Positions 53,564 to 62,447 of a stretch of 64,000 bases of DNA are shown piece by piece (positions within the stretch are counted from its first letter, which is position 1; every line of letters starts with the position of its first letter). The stretch lies in the NCBI RefSeq assembly GCF_020523605.1, contig NZ_JAJAQI010000003.1:186001-250000 (forward strand), in the 5' to 3' direction. Both the position numbers and the translations under genes were made by a program. The notes under the pieces were generated by a model. It ran no database searches and was not told the origin of the DNA. It was given only the letters and a program-made list of their open reading frames with translations. Origin of the DNA: Roseicella aerolata. GTDB lineage: Bacteria; Pseudomonadota; Alphaproteobacteria; Acetobacterales; Acetobacteraceae.

Positions 53564-54808
53564 TCATGGCCGCGGCGGCGCATCCTTCCCGGTCAGATAC
53601 CCCGCCAGCCCCAGCGCCAGCGCCGCGGCCAGCGTCCCGAAGGCGATCGGCCAGGCTGCGCCGCCCGGCGCGATGGCCACCGCCCATCCCGTCAGCGCCG
53701 GCAGGGCCGCGCTGCCCAGGGTCTGCGCCAGGTTTACCGTCGTCGCGCCGCGCCCGACCAGGTGGTCCGGGAAGAGCGACCGTCCATGCGCCACGACCAC
53801 GACCGGGTAGCAGGAGAGCAGGCAGAGCCCGACCAGCAGGGAGATGGCGGCCGACAGGGGCGGCCGCGGCCAGAGCGCGAGGGCGAGCAGCACCAGCACC
53901 GCCCCGCTCGCCATGCCCGCGACCAGCCATTTGCGGGTGTTCAGCCGCCGCTCCAGCGGCCCCACGCCGAGCAGGCCGAGGACGAGCGCCAGCCCCATGG
54001 CGAAGAGCACGGCGCCGCGCGGCCCCGGCGCCAGCCCGTGGACCTCCGCCAACCAGGGCCCGGCCCAGACTGCCAGCACGGTCGCCATGACGGCATAGCC
54101 GACCAGGTGCATGGCGAGCACCGGCAGCAGGCCAGGCGTCCCCCACACCGTGAGCTGGCCGCGCAGCGCGCCCGCCAGGGTCTCGGCCGGCCGCACCGGC
54201 GGCGGGCGGTCCGGCGGGTCGTCCCGCACCCAGACCCACCAGAGGGCGCCGAGGCCCAGGGTGACCGCGGCCGAGAGGGCATAGGCGCCGCGCCAGCCGA
54301 AGGCCCCGGCCGCCGCGGCGAAGGGCGCGCCCGCCAGCAGGATGCCGCCCTGGCTGAGGGCGAAGACCCGGGCGAGGGCGGTGGTCAGGCCGGCGCCGGC
54401 ATGCCAGCGGGCGCAGAGCACGACCGAGGCCATGAAGGAGGCGGCGGAGCCAAGGCCGAGCAGGAAGCGCGCGCCGAGGAACCAGGCGGCATCCGGCGCC
54501 AGCGCCTGGCCGAGCGCGCCGAGTGCCGCGGGCGCGGTCAGCCAGGTGACGGTCCGCCGCGGCCCGATCCGGTCCAGCGCCAGGCCGACCGGCACCTGCA
54601 GCAGCAGCAGGGCCAGGAAGAAGGCGCCGTTCGCCGCCCCCAGCAGCGCCGGGCCGGCGCCGAGCGAGGCCGCGAGCTCCGGCCCCACCACGCCGAGCGC
54701 GGCGCGGTGGAACTGGCTGGCGCTGGTCATCAGCGCAAGCGCCAGCAGCAGCTTCGCGGCCGGGGAGAGGCCGGCCGTGGCGTGGGCGGCGGTCGCCTCG
54801 CCCGGCAT
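53564..54808 (-). CDS. Major facilitator superfamily transporter
   Basis: 414 residues from ATG 54808, overlapping the ArsR-type stop (ATGA). About twelve transmembrane segments are visible. The MFS loop motif is seen as GLALDRIGPRRTVTWL between helices 2 and 3, and a weaker copy in the second half. It probably exports a small molecule, with the coupled regulator controlling it. The substrate is unknown. Typical single-domain MFS length. Confidence 0.87.
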   Translation of the reverse strand: MPGEATAAHATAGLSPAAKLLLALALMTSASQFHRAALGVVGPELAASLGAGPALLGAANGAFFLALLLLQVPVGLALDRIGPRRTVTWLTAPAALGALGQALAPDAAWFLGARFLLGLGSAASFMASVVLCARWHAGAGLTTALARVFALSQGGILLAGAPFAAAAGAFGWRGAYALSAAVTLGLGALWWVWVRDDPPDRPPPVRPAETLAGALRGQLTVWGTPGLLPVLAMHLVGYAVMATVLAVWAGPWLAEVHGLAPGPRGAVLFAMGLALVLGLLGVGPLERRLNTRKWLVAGMASGAVLVLLALALWPRPPLSAAISLLVGLCLLSCYPVVVVAHGRSLFPDHLVGRGATTVNLAQTLGSAALPALTGWAVAIAPGGAAWPIAFGTLAAALALGLAGYLTGKDAPPRP

Positions 54809-55512
54809 CAGGCGGCGACCCCGAGCGCCTCGCCGAGCCGGCGGGCGCCTTCCGGCGTCAGCGCCAGGCGGCGCCGCGCCAGCGAGTCGCCCTCCTCCCG
54901 GCCGGGCAGGCGCGCGACCCAGTGGCGGCGGAGGCAGCAGGCGGCGATCTCCCGCCCCAGCCCGCCCGCCAGATGCGCCCGGCGCTCCGACCAGTCCATG
55001 CAATCGCAGGCGAAGCGCCGGGCGCGCCGGGCGGCGGGGAGATCGACGCCGAGCGCGGCGAGGCCGGCCTCGCCCGCCGGGGTGGCGGCCCAGCCGCCGG
55101 GGGCGGGGGCGATCCAGCCGCGGCCGGTCAGGCCGGCATGCAGCGCGACGCCGAGCCGGCCCGCGAGGTGGTCGTAGCAGAGGCGGGCGGCGCGGAAGGC
55201 ATCGCCATGCGGCCAGCGGCGGGCCACCGGCGCGACATCGGCGGCGAGGCCGCCGAGCGTCTCGATCGCGGCCGCGACCTCCTCCGAGGCCAGGCGATGG
55301 TAGCGGTGCCGGCCCTGGGGATGGACGGCGACCAGCCCGCCCTCGACCAGCCGGGCGAGATGGGCGCTGGCGGCGGGGGCGCCGATGCCGGCGACCCGGG
55401 CGAGCTCCCCGGCGGTCAGCGCCTCGCCCGAGAGCAGGGCCTGCAGCATGGCGGCGCGCGGGGGCTCGGCCATCAGGGCGGCGGTGGCGGCGAAGGCGGC
55501 GGGGCTGGTCAT
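54808..55512 (-). CDS. ArsR-family helix-turn-helix regulator
   Basis: 234 residues. The winged HTH in residues 1-85 includes AMLQALLSGEALTAGELARVAGIGAPAASAHLARLVEGGLV (read as segments) and the wing HPQGRHRYHRLA, typical of ArsR/SmtB proteins. The C-terminal extension of about 140 residues is longer than in metal-sensing ArsR; it has clustered Cys/His (RRFACDCMDWSERRAHL and AACCLRRHW) that may bind a metal or react with redox signals. It is coupled to the MFS gene, which it likely regulates. Confidence 0.87.
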   Translation of the reverse strand: MTSPAAFAATAALMAEPPRAAMLQALLSGEALTAGELARVAGIGAPAASAHLARLVEGGLVAVHPQGRHRYHRLASEEVAAAIETLGGLAADVAPVARRWPHGDAFRAARLCYDHLAGRLGVALHAGLTGRGWIAPAPGGWAATPAGEAGLAALGVDLPAARRARRFACDCMDWSERRAHLAGGLGREIAACCLRRHWVARLPGREEGDSLARRRLALTPEGARRLGEALGVAA

Positions 55513-55653
55513 GCCGGCAGCCTAGCGCGGCCCGTGGCGCGGTGCTTCGGGCCCGTGCGAAGGACAGGGGCGGTCCGATGCCCTAAGGGAGTCCCGGCCC
55601 GCCCGGCAGGATGGCGGCGGGGCGCGGCAGCAAGCGGGCGAGGGAGGAGCGGG

Positions 55654-56004
55654 ATGATCGCGGTGATCTTCGAGGTCGAGCCGGCCGAGGGACAGTTCGA
55701 GGCCTATCTGGACCACGCCGCCCGGCTGAAGCCGGAGCTGGAGAAGGTGCCCGGCTTCATCTCGGTGGAGCGCTTCCGCAGCCTGACCAACCCGCAGAAG
55801 CTGCTCAGCCTCTCCTTCTGGGAGGACGAGGCGGCCGTCGCCTGCTGGCGGGGCCATCCGACGCATCGCGGGTCCCAGGCGGCGGGGCGGGAGGGGATCT
55901 TCGCCGGCTACCGGCTGCGTGTCGCGGCGGTGCTGCGGGACTACGGGATGACGGAGCGGCGGGAGCAGGCTCCGGAGGATTCGCGGGCCGTGCATGGGTG
56001 GTAG
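55654..56004 (+). CDS. Antibiotic biosynthesis monooxygenase (ABM)-fold protein
   Basis: 116 residues from ATG 55654, with an AGGAG site ahead. It is a ferredoxin-like ABM domain: MIAVIFEVEPAEGQFEAYLDHA, KVPGFISVERFRSLTNPQKLLSLSFWEDEAAVACWRGHPTHR (segments), then GYRLRVAAVLRDYGM. Family members are small dimeric monooxygenases or heme-degrading enzymes. The WEDEAAVACWRGHPTH phrase is typical of the quinol-like group. It is divergent from the ArsR-type gene, so the same regulator may control it. Confidence 0.88.
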   Translation: MIAVIFEVEPAEGQFEAYLDHAARLKPELEKVPGFISVERFRSLTNPQKLLSLSFWEDEAAVACWRGHPTHRGSQAAGREGIFAGYRLRVAAVLRDYGMTERREQAPEDSRAVHGW

Positions 56005-56213
56005 GGGCAGCGGGCTGTCCTGCCCGGGCCCGAGAAATGCCCTTGCAGGCCGGATCACAATTTCGTATGCAATCTACAGATCGCGTTTTCGTGAGGTCTG
56101 CCCGATCCGCAGTGCTTCCCGTCCGCGTGCAACCCGATGGTCCAGAACGGAACCGATCGAATTCCCAAGCGCTAGCGGCATCAAACCCCGCCACCCATTC
56201 GCGGAGCCCATCC

Positions 56214-56558
56214 ATGTCCCAGGTCATTCCCTTCCGTCCCGCCCAGACCGTCTCCCACCACCCCGCCGACATCGCCGCCCTGTCCGCGCGGCTGATCCAG
56301 GTGGAGAGCGCCGAGACCAGTGACGAGGACCTGCTGGACCTGCTGATGGAGGCGGAGCTGGCGGCGCTGAACGCGCTGGCCAAGGCGCAGGCGGTGACGG
56401 CGGGGGAGGTGGTGCTGAAGCTGACGGCGCTGGTGCGGCGGCTGGGCGAGGAGCGCGACGGCCCGCTCTGCGAGGGCGAGCTGGGGCTGCTGCGCTCGAC
56501 GCTGCGCGACATGCAGCGCCTGGAGGCCACCGTGCCGGTGGCGGCCGCGACCGCCTGA
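56214..56558 (+). CDS. Small conserved hypothetical protein
   Basis: 114 residues from ATG 56214. Helical, with MSQVIPFRPAQTVSHHP at the start and LLDLLMEAELAALNALAKAQ, VVLKLTALVRRLGEERDGPL and LGLLRSTLRDMQRLEA later, giving a coiled-coil-like pattern. The 5' leader is less GC-rich than the surroundings, probably a promoter (56040-56200). No function recognised. Transcription may end at the strong terminator at 56702. Confidence 0.7.
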   Translation: MSQVIPFRPAQTVSHHPADIAALSARLIQVESAETSDEDLLDLLMEAELAALNALAKAQAVTAGEVVLKLTALVRRLGEERDGPLCEGELGLLRSTLRDMQRLEATVPVAAATA

Positions 56559-56701
56559 CCGGGATGGCGGCTGCCCTTGCCGGGGACGCAGGGGCAGGCC
56601 GGATCGGGATGCCGCCCGCGCCGCCTGGTGCTGGCGGCTGCGGCCCACCGGGGGCCTGATGCCCGGCGATTTCAGGGAAAGCCGTATTTCGAGATACCAT
56701 C

Positions 56702-56736
56702 GCCATGGCCGGGCCAGTCCCGGCCATGGCTTTTTT
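56702..56736 (+). terminator. Strong Rho-independent terminator
   Basis: Perfect 12-bp stem (GCCATGGCCGGG pairing CCCGGCCATGGC, loop CCAGT) followed by six T: a textbook intrinsic terminator on the plus strand. It is about 145 bases after the small conserved gene and faces the 3' end of RNase E. The 60 bases ahead (56640-56700) are less GC-rich and may be the body of a small RNA. Confidence 0.85.
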
Positions 56737-56848
56737 GCGTCCGCGGCAGCCGGGCCCGGGGCCGGTCAGGCCGGTCCGCGATCGGCCCTGCCCTGCGCCG
56801 GCCGAAAAAGGCCGGGCGGGAGGGCGCGCAGGCCCTCCCGGTCCTGGC

Positions 56849-59800
56849 TCAGCGCTTCCACCACCCGCGGCGGCGTGGCGCATCCTCGCTCAGCGCATCC
56901 ACGCTGATCGGCTGGATCACCGGGCCCTGCACCACGGCATCCGCGGGCGCAGGTGCCGGCTCCGTCACGGCGGCGGCGGTGGGCTCCGGTGCAGGCTCGG
57001 CCGTGGGTGCGGTGGCGGTGGCGGGCTCGGGTTCGGGCTCGGCCGCAGGGGCAGCGGGCTCCGAGACCGGCTCCGGTGCCGGCTCAGGGGCTGGCGCCGC
57101 CATGGCCTCGGCCGCGGGCGGGGGCTCCGCCGGGCTTGCCGCCGGCGCGGGTTCCGGCGGGCCGGCCTCCGCCGCCGGCATGGGCACCGGCGCGGCAAGC
57201 GCGCCTTCGGTCAGCCCGGCTTCCGGCGCGGGTGCGGTCGCCTCGGCCGCGGGCGGCGCCGCCTCGGCCAGCGGCTCCGGGGCCTGCATGGCCGGCGCCT
57301 CCGCCGGTTCGGCAGGCATGACGGCCGGCGCCGCGGCATGTGCCCGGCGGCTTGCCGCCGCGGCGGCCTCGGCGGCGGCCTCGGCGGCCTCCATCGCGGC
57401 CAGGATGTCATCCACATGCCCGGCGAAGGGGTCGGCCGGGGTCGGGCCTATATAGCGCGGCGCGGGCGGCTCGGCGGGGCGCGGCGGCGCCTCGGCCTGC
57501 GGGCGGCCCTCCGGCGCGCCACGGCCACGGCGGCCACGGCGGCGGCGGCGCTGGCCCTCGCGGGCCGCCTCGCCATCGGCATCCTCGGCCGGTTCGGTCC
57601 CGGCTTCCACCGCATCGGCCGACATCTCGACCTCGGCCTCCGCCGCGCCTTCGGCCGGCATGGCCTCCGTCTCGGCCTCGGCCGGAGCTTCCGCCTCCTC
57701 CTCCTCGCCTTCCTCGCCATCGCCCTCGCCGGCGGCGTCCTGCCCGGCCTCGGCGTCCGGACGGGCGCCATTGCCGGTCCGGCGGCGGCGGCGGCGGCGG
57801 CGGCGGCGATTCTCGCGCTCGGCCTCGGTCTCGCCCTCGGCGCGGGCCGGGACCTCGGTGGCCGCCTCGGCCTCGGCCTCCTCCGGCTCTGCCTCCTCGG
57901 CCTCCTCCGGCTCGGGCGCGTAATCCATGCGCAGCGCGGCGGGCGGGGCTTCGACCGGGCGGGCCGGGTCGGCGGCGCGCAGCCGCTCGATCCTGAGTGC
58001 GGGCGGCAGCAGCGTGTCGTCGGTCTCGAAGACCACGGCCATGCCGAAGCGCGCCTCGATCGCCGCCAGCTTGTCGCGCTTGCGGTTCAGCAGGTAGAGC
58101 GCGACCGTGCTGTGCGCGTGCACCGCGATCTCGGCGGCGCGGCGCCGGGCGCCCTCCTCCTCAATCGCCCGCAGCACCTGCAGCGCGCTGCTCTCGATGC
58201 TGCGGACCTGGCCGCGGCCCTGGCAATGCGGGCAGGTGACGAAGGTGGTCTCGGTCAGGCTGGGGCGCAGCCGCTGGCGCGACATCTCCAGCAGGCCGAA
58301 ATGGCTGATCCGGCCGACCTGGATGCGGGCGCGGTCGTGCCGCAGCGCCTCCTTCAGCCGGCGCTCCACCATCCCGTCATGCTTGCTCGACTCCATGTCG
58401 ATGAAGTCGATGACGATGAGGCCGGCGAGGTCCCGCAGGCGGAGCTGCCGGGCGATCTCGTCCGCCGCCTCCATGTTGGTGCGGAAGGCCGTGTCCTCGA
58501 TATGCCGCTCGCGCGTCGCACGGCCCGAGTTGACGTCGATCGCGACCAGCGCCTCGGTCTGGTTGATGACGATGTAGCCGCCGGAGCGGAGCTGCACGGT
58601 CGGCGAGTGCATGGCATCGAGCTGCTGCTCGACCTGGTGCCGGGCGAAGAGGCCGCCGTCGCGGTAGAGCTGGATCTTGCGCGTCTGCTGCGGCATCAGC
58701 ATGCGCATGAACTCGCGCGCCTCGCGGAAGGCGTCCTCGCCATCCACCAGCACCTCCTCCACGTCGCGGGAGAAGACGTCGCGGATGGAGCGCTTGATGA
58801 GGTCGGCTTCCTCGTAGATCAGCGCCGGCGCGGTGGATTGCAGCGTCCGCTCGCGGATGTTGTCCCACAGCCGCAGCAGGTACTCGCAGTCCCGCCGGAT
58901 CTCGGGCTTCGGGCGGTTGGCGCCGGCGGTGCGGACGATCAGGCTCATGCCCTGCGGCAGGCCGAGCTCGTCGATCACCTCCCGCAGCCGCTTGCGGTCG
59001 GTGGCCGAGGTGATCTTGCGGGAGACGCCGCCGCCGCGCGGGCTGTTCGGCATCAGCACGGAAAAGCGGCCGGCCAGCGAGATGTAGGTGGTGAGCGCCG
59101 CGCCCTTCGTGCCGCGCTCCTCCTTCACCACCTGCACCAGCATGATCTGGCGGCGGCGGATGACTTCCTGGATCTTGTAGTGGCGGAGGAAGCGCGGCGG
59201 GATGCGGCGCTCGCGCGCCACGTCCTCGGTGCCCTCGCCGCCGATGGTCTCGGGCGGCGGCTGCTCCTCGGCCTCCTCCTCCGGCTCCGCGTGGTAGTGG
59301 CCGTTGGCGCGGCCGTTCGGCAGCGGGGCGGTGAGGTCGGGCTGCTCGCCCAGGCCGCGGGCCAGCGGGCGCGGGGCAGGCCGCTCGACCTCGATCTGCG
59401 GCAGGGGCGGGGGCTCGGCATCGACCGGCGGGGCGGCCTCGGCGGGGGCCTCCGCCCCGGCCGTCGCCATCTCGGGCACGGGCCCGGCCTGGACCGGTTC
59501 GGAGGGCGCGGCGGCCTCCGGGGCCGCGGCCGGCTCCGCCGGCGGGACCGCCGCCTCGCCGGCCTGGATCTCCGCGGCGGCGGCAGGCCCGGCTGCGGGC
59601 GCGTCCTCGGCGGCGGGGGCCTCCGCCGTCGCGGTCTCGGCCGCAGCCTGGAGTTCGACCTCGAGCGCGATCGGCGCCGCCTCGGCGGCGGCCTCGGCCT
59701 CGGGGGCCGGCTCCTCGGCCACCGCGGCCTCGGGCGTGGCGGCGGCGCGGTCCATCGGCGATTCCGGCGCCGCGTCCTCCTCCTCGTCCTCCTCCTCGCG

Positions 59801-60091
59801 GGCCTCGGCGGCCTGCATCTCCAGCAGGCGCTGCCGGTCGGCGACCGGGATCTGGTAGTAGTCCGGATGGATCTCGCTGAAGGCGAGGAAGCCGTGGCGG
59901 TTGCCGCCGTATTCCACGAAGGCGGCCTGCAGGCTGGGCTCCACCCGGACCACCTTGGCCAGGTAGATATTGCCTTTGAGGGGCCGCCTGGTTGCGGCCT
60001 CGAGGTCGAATTCCTCGAGCCGGTTGCCGTCCAGCACCACCACGCGGGTTTCTTCCGCGTGGGATGCGTCGATCAGCATGCGCTTGGTCAT
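56849..60091 (-). CDS. rne: Ribonuclease E/G with long acidic insertion
   Basis: About 1080 residues from ATG 60091. It is the essential endonuclease for mRNA decay and rRNA processing. The N-terminal S1 region starts MTKRMLIDASHAEETRVVVL and PLKGNIYLAKVVRVEPSL, but is interrupted after QRLLEMQAAE (about residue 92) by about 205 Ala/Glu/Pro-rich residues before FLRHYKIQEVIRRRQIMLVQ (about 301). The catalytic DNase I-like region has Asp519 in ALVAIDVNSG and Asp562/565 in IVIDFIDMESSK; the Zn-link is CPHC (620-623). The C-terminal half is long, acidic and basic, without structure, ending RRGWWKR; it likely scaffolds a degradosome. Confidence 0.96.
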   Translation of the reverse strand: MTKRMLIDASHAEETRVVVLDGNRLEEFDLEAATRRPLKGNIYLAKVVRVEPSLQAAFVEYGGNRHGFLAFSEIHPDYYQIPVADRQRLLEMQAAEAREEEDEEEDAAPESPMDRAAATPEAAVAEEPAPEAEAAAEAAPIALEVELQAAAETATAEAPAAEDAPAAGPAAAAEIQAGEAAVPPAEPAAAPEAAAPSEPVQAGPVPEMATAGAEAPAEAAPPVDAEPPPLPQIEVERPAPRPLARGLGEQPDLTAPLPNGRANGHYHAEPEEEAEEQPPPETIGGEGTEDVARERRIPPRFLRHYKIQEVIRRRQIMLVQVVKEERGTKGAALTTYISLAGRFSVLMPNSPRGGGVSRKITSATDRKRLREVIDELGLPQGMSLIVRTAGANRPKPEIRRDCEYLLRLWDNIRERTLQSTAPALIYEEADLIKRSIRDVFSRDVEEVLVDGEDAFREAREFMRMLMPQQTRKIQLYRDGGLFARHQVEQQLDAMHSPTVQLRSGGYIVINQTEALVAIDVNSGRATRERHIEDTAFRTNMEAADEIARQLRLRDLAGLIVIDFIDMESSKHDGMVERRLKEALRHDRARIQVGRISHFGLLEMSRQRLRPSLTETTFVTCPHCQGRGQVRSIESSALQVLRAIEEEGARRRAAEIAVHAHSTVALYLLNRKRDKLAAIEARFGMAVVFETDDTLLPPALRIERLRAADPARPVEAPPAALRMDYAPEPEEAEEAEPEEAEAEAATEVPARAEGETEAERENRRRRRRRRRRTGNGARPDAEAGQDAAGEGDGEEGEEEEAEAPAEAETEAMPAEGAAEAEVEMSADAVEAGTEPAEDADGEAAREGQRRRRRGRRGRGAPEGRPQAEAPPRPAEPPAPRYIGPTPADPFAGHVDDILAAMEAAEAAAEAAAAASRRAHAAAPAVMPAEPAEAPAMQAPEPLAEAAPPAAEATAPAPEAGLTEGALAAPVPMPAAEAGPPEPAPAASPAEPPPAAEAMAAPAPEPAPEPVSEPAAPAAEPEPEPATATAPTAEPAPEPTAAAVTEPAPAPADAVVQGPVIQPISVDALSEDAPRRRGWWKR

Positions 60092-60721
60092 CGAAGCGGT
60101 GGCTCCGCGCCGCGCGGCACGGTGGTGCGGCACGGCGGATCGGGGTGGCGTGGCCCGATCGAGGACGACTGCGCGGCGCGGGCATCAGGCATGCGGCGGC
60201 GTCCCGTCCTCTCTCGGCGGGGCGGCCACGGGCAACCGGCGCGCCAGTCTCGGCATGCGGCGGTCGCCCGGGGCGGCGCCCCAGGTTCGTGCCCACGCGC
60301 CAAGGCGCGACGCCCGCATGGTCGCGGGCGAAGCGGCGTCGGTCACGCTGGCACCAGGGGCAGCCCCGAAAGCGTCAGGGGCCTGCCAAGGGTCAGGGCG
60401 CGACAGGTCCCGCGGGGACGAAGGCGGGCGAACCGGGCGGCCCTGAATGGGGCAGGACCCGGCATGGCGGCCCGGCGAAACGCGGGTGCGGCAGTGGACC
60501 GCCAACCCCAAGCCGGGCCTGTGCCGCGCGCCGCATCGGCGGCCCCCCAGCATGGGGTTGCGGCCTGCCGGCGCGGCTGCGCCCAAACCTCCGCCGGCAG
60601 CGGGCGCCGCCGGGGCGAATCACCATAGGCGACCGTCACAGGATTTCACAAGGCCGGCCTCGGTTGTCGTGGCCGCGACTCGCCCTGGTTTGGTAGATCA
60701 TCTGCCGCATCGCGGGGGAAG
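60092..60721. other. Long leader between rne and the amidase gene
   Basis: 630 bases with no convincing gene. It holds the divergent promoters. A long 5' untranslated region is known to control rne in enterobacteria, and an equivalent is possible here, but no known element was recognised. Open frames here are typical artefacts of GC-rich sequence. Confidence 0.5.
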
Positions 60722-61891
60722 ATGCGGCGCATGGGACAGGATGAGGCCGGGTCGGGGGCTGGACCCGGGGCAGCGGCGGCAGGCGCCGCCTGGGGCCGCC
60801 GCGGGCTGCTGGCGCTGGCGGCCGCGCTGGTGGCCGGCCCGGCGGAGGGCGCGCGGCCGACGATCACGGCCTCTGGCGGCCGGACGCGGATCACCGTGCC
60901 ACTGGGACGGCCGACTGCCTGGAAGCTGACCGCCGCGGCGGACCCGCCGCGGCTGCTGCTCGACCTGCCGGGCCCGCCCGTGCCGGGGCCGGCGCGGCAG
61001 GCCGGGACCGGGCTCGTCAGGGCGATCCAGCGCCAGGGCACGGGTTCGTCTCAACAAATCGTGATAACGCTGTCCCGGCCGGTCGGGCCGCCGATCCTGC
61101 GCGACTCGGGCGGGCGGCTGCTGATCGAACTCGCTCCCGGCCCGGCCGCCGGCTTCGCCCGCCTAGCCGATGGCCGCACCCTGGCCGCCGCCGCCCCACG
61201 CGGGCCGCTGCCGCTGGTCGTGCTGGACCCGGGCCATGGGGGCAAGGACCCGGGCGCCATCGGGGGGCGCGGGACGCAGGAGAAGCGCATCACCCTGGCC
61301 GCCGCGCTGGAACTGAAGCGGCAACTAGAAGCGGCCGGCCGCTGCCGCGTCCTGCTGACCCGCTCGCGCGACGTTTTCGTCCCGCTCGGCCAGCGAATCG
61401 AACTGGCGCGGCGGCGGGAGGCGGCGCTGTTCCTCTCCCTGCACGCGGATTCGGCGCCGGGTGCCCGCGGTGCGAGTGTCTACACCCTCTCTGAGACCGC
61501 GACCGACAGCTTCGCGGCCGCGCTCGCCCGGCGGGAGAACGCCGCCGACCGCGCCGGTGGGCTCCGCCTGCCCTCGGTCTCGCCGGAGGTGCAGCGCATC
61601 CTGCTCAGCCTGATGCGGCAGGAGACGCGCACGGGCTCCGAGCGGGTCGCCCGGCTGACCGTGTCGGCGTTGGACGGGGAGGTGCCGCTGCTGCCGAACA
61701 CCCATCGCCGCGCCGGCTTCGTGGTGCTGAAGGCGCCGGACGTGCCCTCGGCGCTGGTCGAGATGGGCTTTCTCTCCCACCCGCAGGACGAGGCGGCGCT
61801 GAACCGGCCGGCGCACCGCGCCAGGCTGGCGGCGGCGCTGGCCGAGGCGGTGCACGGCTTCCTGGGCGCGCGGGGCGCGGTGGTGACCTGA
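60722..61891 (+). CDS. N-acetylmuramoyl-L-alanine amidase (AmiC type)
   Basis: 389 residues from ATG 60722 (60731 also possible). A Tat-like or Sec leader with RRGLLALAAALVAGPAEGA precedes an AMIN-like region (PTITASGGRTRITVPLGRPT, PRLLLDLPGP) and an Amidase_3 domain: VVLDPGHGGKDPGAIGGRG (zinc His), TQEKRITLAAALELKRQL (zinc Glu), FLSLHADSAP (zinc His) and catalytic Glu in PSALVEMGFLSHP. It splits peptide from glycan in daughter-cell separation. In many alphaproteobacteria the amiC gene next to rne is followed by a penicillin-binding protein gene; that is not the case here. Confidence 0.93.
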   Translation: MRRMGQDEAGSGAGPGAAAAGAAWGRRGLLALAAALVAGPAEGARPTITASGGRTRITVPLGRPTAWKLTAAADPPRLLLDLPGPPVPGPARQAGTGLVRAIQRQGTGSSQQIVITLSRPVGPPILRDSGGRLLIELAPGPAAGFARLADGRTLAAAAPRGPLPLVVLDPGHGGKDPGAIGGRGTQEKRITLAAALELKRQLEAAGRCRVLLTRSRDVFVPLGQRIELARRREAALFLSLHADSAPGARGASVYTLSETATDSFAAALARRENAADRAGGLRLPSVSPEVQRILLSLMRQETRTGSERVARLTVSALDGEVPLLPNTHRRAGFVVLKAPDVPSALVEMGFLSHPQDEAALNRPAHRARLAAALAEAVHGFLGARGAVVT

Positions 61892-62447
61892 GGCCGGCCG
61901 CCTGGCGGCGCGCGCCCATGGGCGGGCATGAGCGGCCGGGCGCCCGCCTCTGCCCAGCCTTCTGATGATCCATGGCGGATCGGCATCCGGTTCTGCACGC
62001 CAGCCGCTGGTCACCGCCGCACGCGCGATGCCGTGCGCCGGGTGATCCGGCCTTCCGCCTGAAGGCGCCGGTTGCGCCGCCCGGATGGGCTAGCTCGGCC
62101 AGCCTTTGCGCCAGGGGCGGCGCGACCCTGGAGGCCGGGACCATCGCGGCCGCCACGGGCAGGCCTCCCGCAGCGCAGGGCTATAAGTTGAATATTGGCG
62201 ATCATTGATCAACTTTAATGCTGCGGTTCCTGCGTGCTCGCCGGATGCGCTAGCATAGACGCAACTATCTCAACGCGCGGATGATGTTGCCGCCGTTATC
62301 TTTCCCACAATCCCGCTATCCCTCTGTTGCTCACGATTTGCTGCAATCGCGTTCGTGCTCACTGCCGTTACTGCTGTCGCCCATCCTCACACCGGAGGGA
62401 TCGGCGCCGGGTCCGGCGACGCCCCCACAAGACGGGACTGCAGCGCT
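61892..62447. other. Intergenic region with an inverted repeat
   Basis: 556 bases without a firm gene. The middle and right parts are less GC-rich. An inverted repeat AAGTTGA (62185-62191) and TCAACTT (62209-62215), enclosing the palindrome TTGATCAA, lies 230 bases before the UbiA gene and may be a regulator site or hairpin. Left part: nothing seen. Confidence 0.5.

Noticed and set aside
56705-60628. Very long open frame on the plus strand, about 1300 codons, opposite RNase E
   Set aside because: It is the antisense of rne. In GC-rich DNA the codon bias of the real gene keeps an opposite frame free of stops. Its product is Arg/Gly/Leu-rich low complexity with no domain.
60343-60639. Open frames in the rne-amidase spacer
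   Set aside because: Short, low-complexity translations of GC-rich DNA on both strands without recognisable families.
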